Notes: generated from the sequence alone by a model not told the origin. A stretch of 64,000 nt of DNA from Massilia aurea (GCF_014200505.1 NZ_JACHBX010000001.1:992001-1056000), one strand, 5' to 3'; positions 16,878-26,663 are shown, numbered from the stretch's first letter. Translations and numbers: made by a program.

Positions 16878-17644
16878 CCCGTTGCGTGATTGCCGAAGAC
16901 GAACTCCTGCTGCAGGAAGAGTTGGTCAAGCTGCTGGGCGAGGTGTGGCCGGACCTCGAGATCGTGGCCGCCTGCGACGATGGCGGCAGCGCGCTCGACG
17001 CCATTGCCAGCTACCGGCCCGAGGTCGCGTTCCTCGATATCCGCATGCCGGGGCTGTCGGGCCTCGAGGTAGCCTCGAGCGTGCTGGCGGCGGGACTGCG
17101 CACGGAGATCGTGTTCGTGACCGCGTATGACCAGTACGCACTCGACGCCTTTGACCGGGGCGCCGTCGACTACCTGCTCAAGCCGATCGGGCGCGAACGC
17201 CTGGCCGCGACCGTGGCCCGGCTGCGCGATCGCCTGGCGCGCGGTGTGGCGGATACGACACAGCTGGCGGCGCTGCTGGCGCGCCTGCAGAGCGTCGCGC
17301 CGCCGGCGCCGCGCGCCCAGCCGCTGGTCTGGCTGACGGCCAGCCGCGGCGTCGAAACGCGCCTGATCCTGGTCGACGACGTGGCGTATTTTCAGTCCGA
17401 CTCGAAGTACACGGTGGTGATGACGGCCGAGGGCGAGTCACTGCTGCGCAAGCCCATCCGCGACCTGCTCGAGGTGCTCGACCCGGCCATGTTCCGGCAG
17501 GTGCACCGCTCGACGATCGTGAACCTGCGGGCCGTGGCGGGCGTCACGCGCGACGACAGCGGCAAGGGCGTCATCCGCCTGCGCAACCGGCCCGAGACGC
17601 TGACAGTCAGTCAACCGTTCATGGCGCTCTTTCGTCACATGTAA
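16874..17644 (+). CDS. LytTR-family response regulator
   Basis: A 256-aa regulator with an N-terminal receiver (VIAEDELLLQEELVKLL; phosphorylatable Asp in VAFLDIRMPGLSGLE; Lys in LLKPIGRERL) and a C-terminal LytTR DNA-binding domain (SRGVETRLILVDDVAYFQSD ... LRKPIRDLLEVLDPAMFRQ, VHRSTIVNL). It is coupled to the LytS-like kinase by a four-base overlap. The target promoter is unknown; the divergent barrel gene 230 bases upstream of the kinase is a reasonable first guess. Confidence 0.9.
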   Translation: MTRCVIAEDELLLQEELVKLLGEVWPDLEIVAACDDGGSALDAIASYRPEVAFLDIRMPGLSGLEVASSVLAAGLRTEIVFVTAYDQYALDAFDRGAVDYLLKPIGRERLAATVARLRDRLARGVADTTQLAALLARLQSVAPPAPRAQPLVWLTASRGVETRLILVDDVAYFQSDSKYTVVMTAEGESLLRKPIRDLLEVLDPAMFRQVHRSTIVNLRAVAGVTRDDSGKGVIRLRNRPETLTVSQPFMALFRHM

Positions 17645-17739
17645 GCGCAGCCCAGCGTTCGCGACGTTGCCGTAGTAAAATCTCAGATGGCCATCAGGCC
17701 GGCGTTGTTGCCGGTTGGGGCATCAAGAAGGAGGCAAGC

Positions 17740-19041
17740 TTGCGTAGCGATATCGTGATCGTGGGTGGCGGCGCTGGCGGTCTGGAGCTGGCATGCAAAC
17801 TGGGCCGTAAACTCGGCCCGACAAAGGTGACGCTGGTCGACAGCCGCCTGTACCACATCTGGAAACCGTCGCTGCATGAAGTCGCGGCGGGCACCCTGGA
17901 CATCCACCAGGAAGGTCTGTCGTACGCGATGCTCGCGCACGACAATGGATTCAATTTCGTGCTCGGTCCGATGACCGGGCTGGACGAGGCCGGCCAGGCG
18001 ATCGAGATCGGGGCCGTGTATTCGGCCACCGAACACGACGAAGTGCTGCCGGCGCGTCGCCTGGCGTACACGTCGCTCGTGATCGCAATCGGCAGCACCT
18101 CGAACTACTTCGGCGTGCCGGGCGCGCAGGAACATTCCATTTCGCTGAATGCGACCGAAGACGCCGAACGCTTCCGCCTGCGCATGCTGCGCCTGATGCT
18201 GGCGGTCGAGCAGCAGCGCGAAGAGGGCCGTGAGACCGGCCTGGACGTCGTCATCATCGGTGGTGGCGCCACCGGCGTCGAACTGGCCGCCGAACTGCGC
18301 GAAGCGTCGGGCGCGTATGCGCGCTACGGTTTTGCACGGATGGACGTCAAGCGCGACGTGCGCATCACGATCCTCGAAGGCGCGCCGCGCATCCTGGCGC
18401 CGCTCCCCGAGCGCGTGTCGAATGCGGCGCTGGGCCTGCTGAACAAGCGCGGCATCCGCGTCGTCAGCGATTGCCGCGTCACGGCGATCGACAGCGACAA
18501 GGTGCTCGACGCCAATGGCAACGTGTATCCGGCCGACCTGTGCGTTTGGGCGGCGGGTATCCGCGCCCCCGAGATGCTCGGCAAGCTCGGCCTGCAGACC
18601 GCACGCGGCGGCGGCCTGGATGTCGATTCGCATCTGCGCGTCAAGGGCGCCAAAGCGATCTGGTCGCTGGGCGACTGCGCGGTCTGCATCGACGGCAACG
18701 GCTTGCCGGTGCCACCACGCGCGCAGGCGGCGCACCAGCAGGCCGATTATCTCGTCACGACCTTCCTGCGCATGGACAAGGGCCAGCCGGCCTTGACCGA
18801 GCCTTACGAGTACCGCGATTACGGGTCGCTCGTGTCGGTCGGTCAGAACACCAGTGTCGGTAGCCTGATGGGTTCGCTTCGCGGCGCCAGCTGGTTCGTG
18901 CAGGGCGGCATTGCGCGCCTGATGTACGCCAGCCTGCACCTGATGCACCACCGCGCAGTGATGGGCATTACCCGCACGGGCCTGCTGGCCGTGGCGCGCT
19001 TTCTGATCCGGCGCAGCACACCGCTGGTCAAGCTGCACTGA
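17740..19041 (+). CDS. ndh: Type II NADH:quinone oxidoreductase
   Basis: A 433-aa single-subunit flavoprotein. The FAD-binding dinucleotide fold is at the very N-terminus (DIVIVGGGAGGLELACKLGR), the NAD-binding fold near residue 168 (DVVIIGGGATGVELAAELRE), and the FAD-ribityl motif near residue 312 (KAIWSLGDCAVC). The C-terminus carries an amphipathic, membrane-associating stretch (HHRAVMGITRTGLLAVARFL). It oxidises NADH and reduces quinone without pumping protons. The start is TTG at 17740, supported by AAGGAGG five bases upstream and by the flavin fold beginning at once. Confidence 0.9.
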   Translation: MRSDIVIVGGGAGGLELACKLGRKLGPTKVTLVDSRLYHIWKPSLHEVAAGTLDIHQEGLSYAMLAHDNGFNFVLGPMTGLDEAGQAIEIGAVYSATEHDEVLPARRLAYTSLVIAIGSTSNYFGVPGAQEHSISLNATEDAERFRLRMLRLMLAVEQQREEGRETGLDVVIIGGGATGVELAAELREASGAYARYGFARMDVKRDVRITILEGAPRILAPLPERVSNAALGLLNKRGIRVVSDCRVTAIDSDKVLDANGNVYPADLCVWAAGIRAPEMLGKLGLQTARGGGLDVDSHLRVKGAKAIWSLGDCAVCIDGNGLPVPPRAQAAHQQADYLVTTFLRMDKGQPALTEPYEYRDYGSLVSVGQNTSVGSLMGSLRGASWFVQGGIARLMYASLHLMHHRAVMGITRTGLLAVARFLIRRSTPLVKLH

Positions 19042-19063
19042 CGGGATTGTCGTCAGGCGACAA

Positions 19064-19100
19064 ACAACAACGGCGGCCAGTGGCCGCCGTTGTTGTTTTT
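19064..19100 (+). terminator. Rho-independent terminator after ndh
   Basis: A perfect 15-bp stem ACAACAACGGCGGCC / GGCCGCCGTTGTTGT with the 3-base loop AGT, followed by TTTTAAA. The sequence is so symmetric that the hairpin could also serve the convergent kinase gene ending at 19118. Confidence 0.9.
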
Positions 19101-19117
19101 AAAGACCCTACCGCTGT

Positions 19118-19837
19118 CTAGGCCGGCAATTCGCGCGGCAGCGTCATTTGCAGCATGGCGCCGCCTTGCTCGGTGCGCACCAGGATCAGATTGCCACCGA
19201 GCGTGCGGGCGCGTTCGCGCAGCAGGCGCAGGCCATGGCGTTCATCCGCGGCCAACGGATCGGCGCCGGGACCGACGCCATCGTCGCGCACCGTCAGCAT
19301 GGCCATCTCGCCATCATCATCCAGGATCACGTCCACGCGCGTGGCCTGCGCATGCGCCGCAGCGTTACGCAAACCTTCCTCGGCGCAGCGCAGCAGCAGC
19401 ACGGCGTGTTCGCGCGACCAGGCGCCATCTTCCTCGGGCAGGCTGGCTTGCGCCTGGATGCCGTGCTCGGCGCCGAATTCAGGCACCAGCTCGGCCAGCG
19501 CGGTGCGCAAGCCCAGAAATTCGAGCTTGTCGTTCCACAACGCGAGCTGCATCTGGCGGTTGGTCTCGATGACGCCGCCGAGCAGGACCTTCATCTGCGC
19601 GGCGCGATCGCGCAGCGCTTTGTCTTCGGCCGGCAGGCGTTGGGTGAGCAGGGCGAGGTGCATCGTCAGGGCCGTCATCGACGAACCCAGACTATCGTGC
19701 AACTGGCGCGCGAGCTGGCGACGCTCCTGGTCCCAGCTGTTGGCCAGCCAGGACACCATGTCGGAGAGTTCAGCAGTGCGCGCCGCGACCAGGCGTTCCA
19801 GCTCCGGGTCGGGATGCGGTAGGACCGGTTCAGTCAT
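19118..19837 (-). CDS. NarX/DesK-type (HisKA_3) cytosolic histidine kinase
   Basis: A 239-aa kinase with no membrane segment. The dimerisation and phospho-acceptor segment ERRQLARQLHDSLGSSMTAL is near residue 45 and the compact HATPase_c domain near 130-235 (AEEGLRNAAAHAQATRVDV; VRDDGVGPG; HGLRLLRERARTLGG). Such kinases usually pair with NarL/LuxR-type regulators, but no such partner is adjacent, so it is an orphan here. It faces ndh convergently across a strong terminator. Confidence 0.83.
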   Translation of the reverse strand: MTEPVLPHPDPELERLVAARTAELSDMVSWLANSWDQERRQLARQLHDSLGSSMTALTMHLALLTQRLPAEDKALRDRAAQMKVLLGGVIETNRQMQLALWNDKLEFLGLRTALAELVPEFGAEHGIQAQASLPEEDGAWSREHAVLLLRCAEEGLRNAAAHAQATRVDVILDDDGEMAMLTVRDDGVGPGADPLAADERHGLRLLRERARTLGGNLILVRTEQGGAMLQMTLPRELPA

Positions 19838-20029
19838 CAGGGTCTCAATTAAATGTTTCCCAAATCATACAACAATTGTCATTTATCCGTCGCGCATTGG
19901 GTGCTGCAAGAGCGGTTCGTTCTGTTCGCACCGAGTGTGAGGTCGCGAACAGTGCCGATCGCGTGGCAGGCGCACTCTGGGGATGTGGCCAACGAGTCAT
20001 CATTCAACCAACAATACGGGGGTAATACC

Positions 20030-20509
20030 ATGACCAAAGCAACGACCAAAAAGACGAGCGGCCCGCAGGATGCGCTGGAGCTGTTGAAAAGCCAGCACGA
20101 CGAAGTGAAAGACATGTTCGACAAGTACGAAGAACTCGGTGAGCGCGCCAATGTCAGCAAGAAAAAGCTGGCCAACGAGATCTGCGAAGCCCTGATCATG
20201 CACACGTCGATCGAGGAAGAAATCTTCTATCCGGCGCTGCGCAAGACGTCGAAGGAAATGGAAGACATGCTCGACGAAGCGTTCGTCGAACACGCGTCGG
20301 CCAAGGACCTGATCGCACAGGTGCAGGAGATGGAGCCGGACGAAGACTACTACGATGCCAAAGTGAAGGTGCTGGGCGAATACGTGTCGCACCACGTCGA
20401 AGAGGAAGAGGAAGAAATGTTCCCGAAAGTGCGCAAGCTCGACCTCGACCTGGAAGCCATGGGCGCCGAGATGGCTGCCCGTCGCGACGAAATTCTCGCC
20501 ACGGTCTAA
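20030..20509 (+). CDS. Hemerythrin (HHE) domain protein
   Basis: A 159-aa cytosolic four-helix protein. Metal-ligand positions are recognisable as SQHDEVKDMFDKYEELG near residue 25, IMHTSIEEEIFYPAL near 60, EAFVEHASAKDLIAQV near 86 and YVSHHVEEEEEEMFPKV near 122. It starts at ATG 20030 after a GGGGG-type ribosome site; the longer upstream frame is unconvincing. HHE proteins bind a di-iron centre and are linked to oxygen, NO or oxidative-stress handling. Monocistronic, with a terminator 20 bases downstream. Confidence 0.88.
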   Translation: MTKATTKKTSGPQDALELLKSQHDEVKDMFDKYEELGERANVSKKKLANEICEALIMHTSIEEEIFYPALRKTSKEMEDMLDEAFVEHASAKDLIAQVQEMEPDEDYYDAKVKVLGEYVSHHVEEEEEEMFPKVRKLDLDLEAMGAEMAARRDEILATV

Positions 20510-20526
20510 ACCGTCGTTGACAGACT

Positions 20527-20554
20527 GGCCGGCCTCCCCGGGGCCGGCTTTTTT
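20527..20554 (+). terminator. Rho-independent terminator after the hemerythrin gene
   Basis: GCCGGCC / GGCCGGC stem with a short C/G loop followed by seven T residues. Confidence 0.85.
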
Positions 20555-20653
20555 ACGCCCATGCCATTGAGCAAAGAATTCGACGGTGCGGACGGTCAAG
20601 ACGTTCGCTGCCGCACATACGTGCTATTGCTGGTATGCGATAGTGAAAGCTAG

Positions 20654-21118
<465 letters not shown>

Positions 21119-21141
21119 GCACACAGCAGGGCAGGATGGAG

Positions 21142-21178
21142 CAGGCCACGGAACGCAGGTTCCGTGGCCTGTTTTTTT
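21142..21178 (+). terminator. Rho-independent terminator, target of IS copy 1
   Basis: Perfect 13-bp stem CAGGCCACGGAAC / GTTCCGTGGCCTG with loop GCAG, followed by seven T residues. The IS1595-family element begins three bases after the T-tract, and the duplicated target site TTTTTTAT is made of the T-tract itself. Confidence 0.92.
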
Positions 21179-21180
21179 AT

Positions 21181-22249
21181 GGCGCAGTCAACGTTAAATA
21201 GAGACTAGCTTTGAACTGACGAGTAGTCCAGTGGTCCAACCCCTGTCCCCAGCGTCAGGAGTCGATCATGAAAGCGCCACGTTTCAAGGGCTGGTTCGCA
21301 AAACTGCCTTCCCTGAACCAGCCCCAGCGCCGGCAAGTGCTGGATGCCCTGCATCCTACAGCCGGGCTTGATCAGGTTGTTGCGCTCATCACTGAGGTCA
21401 GAACGCCAGGCCGCTGCTGCCCCAGGTGCAGCAACGAGCACTGCTACCGGCATGGTTTCGCCAACGACTTGCAGCGCTATCGCTGCTGCGCCTGCGGCCG
21501 CACCTTTAACGACCTCACCGGCACGCCACTGGCGCGGCTCAGGCACAAAGCCAAATGGCTCGCGTATTCGCAGGTGCTGCTCGATTCACTCCCCGTGCGC
21601 AAGGGCGCAGATCGGGTCGGCGTACACCGCAACACCGCCTTTCGCTGGCGACACCGCTTCCTGCATCGGATCAAGCTCGACCGGCCCGCGCTCCTGAATG
21701 GCATCGTCGAGGCTGACGAAACATTTCTGCTCGAATCACAAAAAGGTTCGCGTACGCTTGATCGGCCACCGCGCCACCACGGCGGCCATGCTGCCAAACG
21801 GGGCATTTCCAGCGAACTCGATTGCATTCTGGTCGGCCGCGACCGCGAGGGTCGCACGGTCGATGCCGTCACTGGCAGGGGTGCTCTCACGGCTGCGCAA
21901 ATCGAGCGTGACTTGTTGCCCAGACTTGACAGGCAAGCCTTGCTTGTCAGTGACGGCCATCCCGCTTACCGCACGTTTGCACACAAGCACAGGATCGCGC
22001 ACGAAGCGGTCAATGTGCGCGCCGGTGTACGTGTAAGACGTCTGGGGAGTCTTGCCATCCACGTGCAGAACGTGAACGCCTACCACCAGCGCTTCAAGTC
22101 GTGGCTACAGGGCTTTGGTGGCGTGGCGTCGCGCTACCTGCCCAATTACCTCGGCTGGCGCTGGGCGTTGGATGGAGAGCGGGTTATTTCGCCGGAACAG
22201 TTGCTTCGCATTGCCATCAGCGTCATCAACAGATAACGCTAAATGAGCC
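21181..22249 (+). mobile_element. IS1595-family insertion sequence, copy 1 (1069 bp)
   Basis: The left end GGCGCAGTCAACGTTA and the right end, whose complement reads GGCTCATTTAGCGTTA, form imperfect terminal inverted repeats (about 12 of 16 positions agree). An exact 8-bp direct duplication TTTTTTAT flanks it (21173-21180 and 22250-22257), the duplication size known for IS1595. One transposase gene fills it. The element is intact. It sits in the T-tract of the preceding gene's terminator, with the transposase pointing the same way as that gene. The divergence of the right end from copy 2 suggests weakening of that end. A GGCGCAG heptamer occurs again three bases beyond the right duplication (from 22259). 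Confidence 0.93.
21268..22236 (+). CDS. IS1595-family transposase (zinc ribbon + DDE/N)
   Basis: A 322-aa transposase. The N-terminal zinc ribbon is CCPRCSNEHCYRHG...CCACGRTFNDLTGT (residues 50-95), then a helix-turn-helix region (VRKGADRVGVHRNTAFRWRH). The catalytic core has Asp in GIVEADETFLLESQKG near 152 and Asp in LLVSDGHPAY near 231, with NVNAYHQRFKSWLQGFGGVA near 270 at the third-residue position; the third catalytic residue in this group can be N rather than E. The C-terminus has the typical RYLPNYLGWRWAL. It appears full length. Roughly five of six residues match the second copy at 59803-60771. Confidence 0.93.
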   Translation: MKAPRFKGWFAKLPSLNQPQRRQVLDALHPTAGLDQVVALITEVRTPGRCCPRCSNEHCYRHGFANDLQRYRCCACGRTFNDLTGTPLARLRHKAKWLAYSQVLLDSLPVRKGADRVGVHRNTAFRWRHRFLHRIKLDRPALLNGIVEADETFLLESQKGSRTLDRPPRHHGGHAAKRGISSELDCILVGRDREGRTVDAVTGRGALTAAQIERDLLPRLDRQALLVSDGHPAYRTFAHKHRIAHEAVNVRAGVRVRRLGSLAIHVQNVNAYHQRFKSWLQGFGGVASRYLPNYLGWRWALDGERVISPEQLLRIAISVINR

Positions 22250-22269
22250 TTTTTTATTGGCGCAGCCGA

Positions 22270-22313
22270 TGCAAAAGCAAACCGGGGCGCTCGCTTGCGC
22301 GAGAGCCCCGGTT
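22270..22313 (-). terminator. Terminator of the response regulator-GGDEF gene
   Basis: On the minus strand a 15-bp stem AACCGGGGCTCTCGC / GCGAGCGCCCCGGTT with one mismatch and loop GCAA, followed by TTTGCTTTTG. It ends the transcript of the gene at 22341-23345. Confidence 0.75.
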
Positions 22314-22340
22314 CTTAGTCAGCTGAAAGCAGATGACGTA

Positions 22341-23345
22341 TCAGCGATGCGGCGTTGCCAGCTCGGGCGTCAGCGCCGGCACTGGCGCGCCGGTGGTCTT
22401 GGACGCTGCTTGGCGATTGGCCGCCGGCGAGCAGAAGCGGTTCTTGCCGGCGCGCTTGGCTTCGTACAGCGCGTAATCGGCGATATTGATCAGGGCGTCG
22501 ACCGATTCGGCGTCGTCCGGATAGATGCTGATGCCAATCGACGTCGACAGGCGCAGCGTCAGGTCGTTGATGAAGAATGGCTCGGACAGGGATTCAACCA
22601 GCTTGGCCGCCGGGCCCTGCGCGTCGACCAGACCATGGATGTCGCCGAGGACGACCATGAATTCATCGCCACCCAGGCGGGCAACGGTGTCTTCCTTGCG
22701 CGAGCTGGCCAACAGACGCTGCGACACGGCTTTGAGGATCTCGTCGCCATAGGCATGGCCATAGGTGTCGTTGATCGCCTTGAAGCCATCCAGGTCGAGA
22801 TACATAATCGCGGCCTTGGCATGGGTACGGTTGGCATGCTGCAGTGCCGTCTCGATGCGGTCTTCGAGCAAGCGACGGTTCGGCAGGCCGGTGAGGGCGT
22901 CGTGCAGTGCCAGCTCCTGCTGGGCCTTCGAGTACTGGGCCAGCTCCTTGTACAGCAGGCGCACTTCGAGCATATTGTGGATGCGCTTGTGCACCTCGAG
23001 CAGGTCGAACGGCTTGCTGATGAAGTCGCGGGCGCCGGCTTCGAGCGCGGCAATCTTGAAACTTGGCTGGGCCGTCAGGGCAAGCACAGGCAGATAGCCG
23101 CCTTGTTCAATTTCCTTCAGGCCCTTCATGACCTGGAAACCATTCAAGCCCGGCATTTGCAGGTCGAGCAGAATGAGGTCGTAATTGTGTTCACGATGGA
23201 GCGGACACACCTGCTCCGGCAGCATGGTCGAGCTGACGCAGGTATAGCCTTCTTCGCGCAATATCTCTTCCATCAGCTCGATATTGTCGGGCGAATCGTC
23301 TACCACCAGAATTTTGGCGTTCAAAATGTCTTGTCTGCTCGGCAT
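22341..23345 (-). CDS. Response regulator-diguanylate cyclase (REC-GGDEF)
   Basis: A 334-aa protein. The receiver occupies residues 8-130 (KILVVDDSPDNIELMEEIL; phospho-acceptor in LILLDLQMPGLNGF; FISKPFDLLEV) and the GGDEF domain residues 145-305 with an intact active site RLGGDEFMVVLGD and the substrate-binding DLDGFKAINDTYGHAYGD. It should make cyclic di-GMP when phosphorylated. I see no RxxD inhibitory site in its usual place five residues before GGDEF. The large hybrid kinase gene 130 bases upstream on the same strand is the obvious phosphodonor. Confidence 0.9.
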   Translation of the reverse strand: MPSRQDILNAKILVVDDSPDNIELMEEILREEGYTCVSSTMLPEQVCPLHREHNYDLILLDLQMPGLNGFQVMKGLKEIEQGGYLPVLALTAQPSFKIAALEAGARDFISKPFDLLEVHKRIHNMLEVRLLYKELAQYSKAQQELALHDALTGLPNRRLLEDRIETALQHANRTHAKAAIMYLDLDGFKAINDTYGHAYGDEILKAVSQRLLASSRKEDTVARLGGDEFMVVLGDIHGLVDAQGPAAKLVESLSEPFFINDLTLRLSTSIGISIYPDDAESVDALINIADYALYEAKRAGKNRFCSPAANRQAASKTTGAPVPALTPELATPHR

Positions 23346-23475
23346 GCTTATCTCTTTATCGAAACTGGGCGGCGCCCCATTTCGGGGTGGAATCTAACGA
23401 TACCTTACCTCTAATTAGTGTAGCAAGGACCATAAAATTTCTTGTAGGACAGCGCCGCGTCCGCAGGTAGGAACA

Positions 23476-26400
23476 TCAACGACTATGGCCGCGACCGCTT
23501 TCCGCGAGCATTGGGACGGCGGGTGGCGTGCTGACCATGCCGATGGCCGCCATCAATTCGCTCTGTTCGACCGGCTTTGACACATGGGCCGAGAAACCGG
23601 CCTCGAGCGCCTTCAGGCGGTCTTCGGAGCGTGCAAACGCCGTCAGCGCGATGGCCGGAATCAGGCCGCCAGCGTCGCGCGGCAGGGCGCGGACCCAGGC
23701 GAGGAACTCGAGGCCGTTGACATCGGGCATGCCGAGATCGCTGATCAAGAGGTCGGGCGGGTTCGCGCGCAGCTGCGCCATGGCGTCCTGTGCGCTGCCG
23801 GCCAGCCGCACGTTGGCATGGCAATCGGACAGGATGCGGGCAATCAGCTCGCGCGCATCGCGGTCGTCGTCCACGACCAGCACCGACATGCCGCGCATGT
23901 CGCGCACCATGGGTTCGGGCGCTGCCTCTGGCGCAGCAGGCAGGGTGGCTGACGCCATCTCGGGCAGCGCGCCACCGGCAAGGTCCGCCTGGCGGGATGC
24001 GCGTGGCATGCTCGACAGCGCTGCCGGCAGTTCGAGCGTGAAGCTCGCGCCCTGGCCAGGTCCGGCGCTGTCGGCGCGTACCGTGCCGCCGTGCTGCTCG
24101 ATCAGGTGCTTCACGATCGACAAGCCCAGGCCCAGGCCGCCATGGCTGCGTGTCATCGACGCATCGCCCTGGCGGAAGCGTTCGAACACGTGCGTGATGA
24201 ATTCGGGCGCGATGCCCGAGCCCGTGTCGCGGATCGTGATGGCCACCTGGCCGTCGTGGTAACCCAGCTCGATCGTGACCAGCCCGTCGCGCGGCGTGAA
24301 CTTGATCGCGTTCGACAGCAGGTTCCAGACCACTTGCTGGAGCCGACCCGGGTCGCCCGCGACGGACGGGATGGCGACGCCTTCGGGATAGAGCCGCTCG
24401 ATGCGGATGCCCTTGGCGTCGGCCGCCGGGCGCACCGTTTCGATGGCGGCGTCGATGAAGCTGCCCGGCGCCAGCGTCTGCATGTCGAGCAGCACCTTGC
24501 CGGACGTGATACGGCTCATGTCGAGCAGGTCTTCGATGAGCTGCGCCTGGGCGCGCGCATTGCGCTCGATCGTCGACAGGCCCCGCTGCAGGTCGGCGCC
24601 ATCGCGGCTGCCGCGCCGCAGCACCTGCGACCAGCCAAGAATGGCCGACAGCGGCGTGCGCAGCTCGTGCGACAGCGTGGCCAGAAATTCATCCTTCATC
24701 TGGCTCGTGCGTTCGGCTTCGGCGCGCGCTTCGCGCTCGTTCTCGAGCAGCACCTTGCGCTCTTCAGCCGCGCGGCTGGCCACTTCGTACAGGCGGATAT
24801 TGTCGACCGCGATGGCAGCCTGCGCCGCGATGCCGCTGACGATGCGTTCACTGCGCTCGGTGAACACGTTCGGTTCAGGATGGCCAAAGAACATCGTGCC
24901 CAGCAGTTCGCCCGAGCGCGCCATGACAGGCACGGTCAGATAGCTGCGCACCGGAGGATGGCCGCTCGGCAGGCCGAACTGCAGCGCGCTGCTGGCCTGG
25001 ACCGGATCGGCCGCGAGGTCGGCCACGCGTTGCAGAATGGTGGTGCGCAGGCCTGGCCCGAACAGTGCGCTGGCGCCCGGTTCGGCAAAGTCCTGGAACT
25101 GGGCCGACGTGGCGCCCGACAGCGTGTGGAGCGAATACAGCGTGCCCTCGCCAGCCTGGCCGTAATGGACGAAGGCGGCATGACGCGCGCCGCAGACGCC
25201 GCCGGCCACATCGGTGGCGGCCTGCATCACGGCGCGCAGATCGCGTGTCGAGGCCAGCATGCTGCCCGTGCTGTTGAGCAGTTCAAGCACGTGCGATTCG
25301 TCGCGCAGCGCCTGTTCTGCGCGCTTGACCTGGTCGACGTCGGTGTTCGTGCCGAACCAGCGCACCACGTTGCCGTCGCGGTCATGCACGGCTTCGACCC
25401 GCGTCAGGAACCAGCGGAAATTGCCGTCGGCGCCGCGAATGGGAAATTCCATCTCGAACGCCGTGCCGGTGCGCACCGACTCATCCCAATGTTCGAGCAC
25501 GGCAGGCAGCACCGCCGGGTCGTACACTTTTTGCCAGCCCCAGCCCGTCGATTCTTCGGGCGTGATGCCCGTGTATTCATACCAGCGCTCGTTGAACCAG
25601 ACGATCGAGCCATCGGGATCGGCCATCCACGCCAGTTGCGGAATGGTGTTGGCCAGCGCGCGCAATTCTTCTTCGCTCTGGCGCAGGTGGTCGTCGGCCG
25701 CGCGCCGGGCGCTGATGTCCTGCGCCATGCCCGTCATGCCCAGCACGCCGCCGCCGTCGACGGCGCTGGCGTAGTCGGGGCGGCCGACCAGGGCCACGCA
25801 ATGCGCGGCGCCGCCGGGCAGGTTGCCGCGTGCGAGCAGGCGGCATTCGAGATCGAGGTCGGTGCCCTGCGAGAAGGCGGCCAGCACGGCGCGCCGCACG
25901 ACCTTGCGGTCTTCGGGTTGCAGCCGCTCGCGCAGGCTTGGCCACGCCAGCGCGACATCGGCCGGCAAGCCGAGGATTTCGGCTGCGCGCGCGCCGAACG
26001 TGACACGGTCGGTGGCCGCATCCCAGCGCCAGTCGCCCAAGCGCCCGGCGGCGATCGCCAGTTGCAGGCGGTTGTTGTTGTCGATGAGCGCCTGCTGGTC
26101 GAGCTTGCGCGCCGTGATGTCCTGGAAATACAGGGTCAGGCCTTCGGGGGACGGGTAGACCCGCATGTCGAGCCAGGCATTCAGGCGGCGGTAATAGAAT
26201 TCGCGATTGACGGTAACGCGCTGCTCCATTGCGCGCACGCAATCGAGGGCGACGGTCGTGCCGTGCAGGTCTTCGAACTCATCCCACAGCTTGGCCCCGA
26301 CCAGGTCGCCACGCCGCTTGTTGAGCGGCTCGACCATCTGCAGGGCGCGGCCATTGATATAGGTGATGTGCCAGTCGCGGTCGACCGCGCAAAAGCCGTC

Positions 26401-26502
26401 GGTGAGGCTTTCGAGCATGTTTTCCATGCGCTCGGTGGCGCGCTGGAGCGCCTCTTGCGCGGCGACCAGATCCTGGCCGGACACGTCGCGGGCAGTGCTC
26501 AT
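23476..26502 (-). CDS. Multi-PAS/GAF hybrid sensor histidine kinase
   Basis: A 1008-aa cytosolic hybrid kinase; no membrane segments seen. Order: coiled start, PAS (residues 20-130, ending YFQDITARKLD), PAS (140-265), PAS with PAC (275-395, NERWYEYTGITPEESTG ... WFGTNTDVDQVKRAE), GAF (405-570), HisKA with FLATLSHELRTPLSAILGWS near 620, HATPase_c (NLLSNAIKFTPRDG; IRDTGSGIAPEF; GGLGLGLSIVKHL) and a C-terminal receiver (VLVVDDDRDARELIARIL; LLISDLGMPDVNGLEF). ATG 26502 follows GGAGG. Signal likely soluble (redox, light or metabolite), not evident from sequence. It probably feeds the REC-GGDEF protein downstream. Confidence 0.9.
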   Translation of the reverse strand: MSTARDVSGQDLVAAQEALQRATERMENMLESLTDGFCAVDRDWHITYINGRALQMVEPLNKRRGDLVGAKLWDEFEDLHGTTVALDCVRAMEQRVTVNREFYYRRLNAWLDMRVYPSPEGLTLYFQDITARKLDQQALIDNNNRLQLAIAAGRLGDWRWDAATDRVTFGARAAEILGLPADVALAWPSLRERLQPEDRKVVRRAVLAAFSQGTDLDLECRLLARGNLPGGAAHCVALVGRPDYASAVDGGGVLGMTGMAQDISARRAADDHLRQSEEELRALANTIPQLAWMADPDGSIVWFNERWYEYTGITPEESTGWGWQKVYDPAVLPAVLEHWDESVRTGTAFEMEFPIRGADGNFRWFLTRVEAVHDRDGNVVRWFGTNTDVDQVKRAEQALRDESHVLELLNSTGSMLASTRDLRAVMQAATDVAGGVCGARHAAFVHYGQAGEGTLYSLHTLSGATSAQFQDFAEPGASALFGPGLRTTILQRVADLAADPVQASSALQFGLPSGHPPVRSYLTVPVMARSGELLGTMFFGHPEPNVFTERSERIVSGIAAQAAIAVDNIRLYEVASRAAEERKVLLENEREARAEAERTSQMKDEFLATLSHELRTPLSAILGWSQVLRRGSRDGADLQRGLSTIERNARAQAQLIEDLLDMSRITSGKVLLDMQTLAPGSFIDAAIETVRPAADAKGIRIERLYPEGVAIPSVAGDPGRLQQVVWNLLSNAIKFTPRDGLVTIELGYHDGQVAITIRDTGSGIAPEFITHVFERFRQGDASMTRSHGGLGLGLSIVKHLIEQHGGTVRADSAGPGQGASFTLELPAALSSMPRASRQADLAGGALPEMASATLPAAPEAAPEPMVRDMRGMSVLVVDDDRDARELIARILSDCHANVRLAGSAQDAMAQLRANPPDLLISDLGMPDVNGLEFLAWVRALPRDAGGLIPAIALTAFARSEDRLKALEAGFSAHVSKPVEQSELMAAIGMVSTPPAVPMLAESGRGHSR

Positions 26503-26663
26503 GCCGGCCTCCGAAGGTGGCGCGCGATGCGGCGGACGTGTTGTGATGAAGAGTTCATGCCGGGGTTGCCATGCGCCCGAAGCCGGGCAGGATGCGTTTC
26601 ATTGTAGACCAGCCGGGCGGGTCCGACTCACACTTTGTGAATACGGACCGTTTCGCCCATCGG

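Noticed and set aside
24091..26607. 838-aa plus-strand frame opposite the hybrid kinase
   Set aside because: His/Arg/Ala-rich antisense shadow of a high-GC gene; no domain, while the minus strand has clear kinase motifs.
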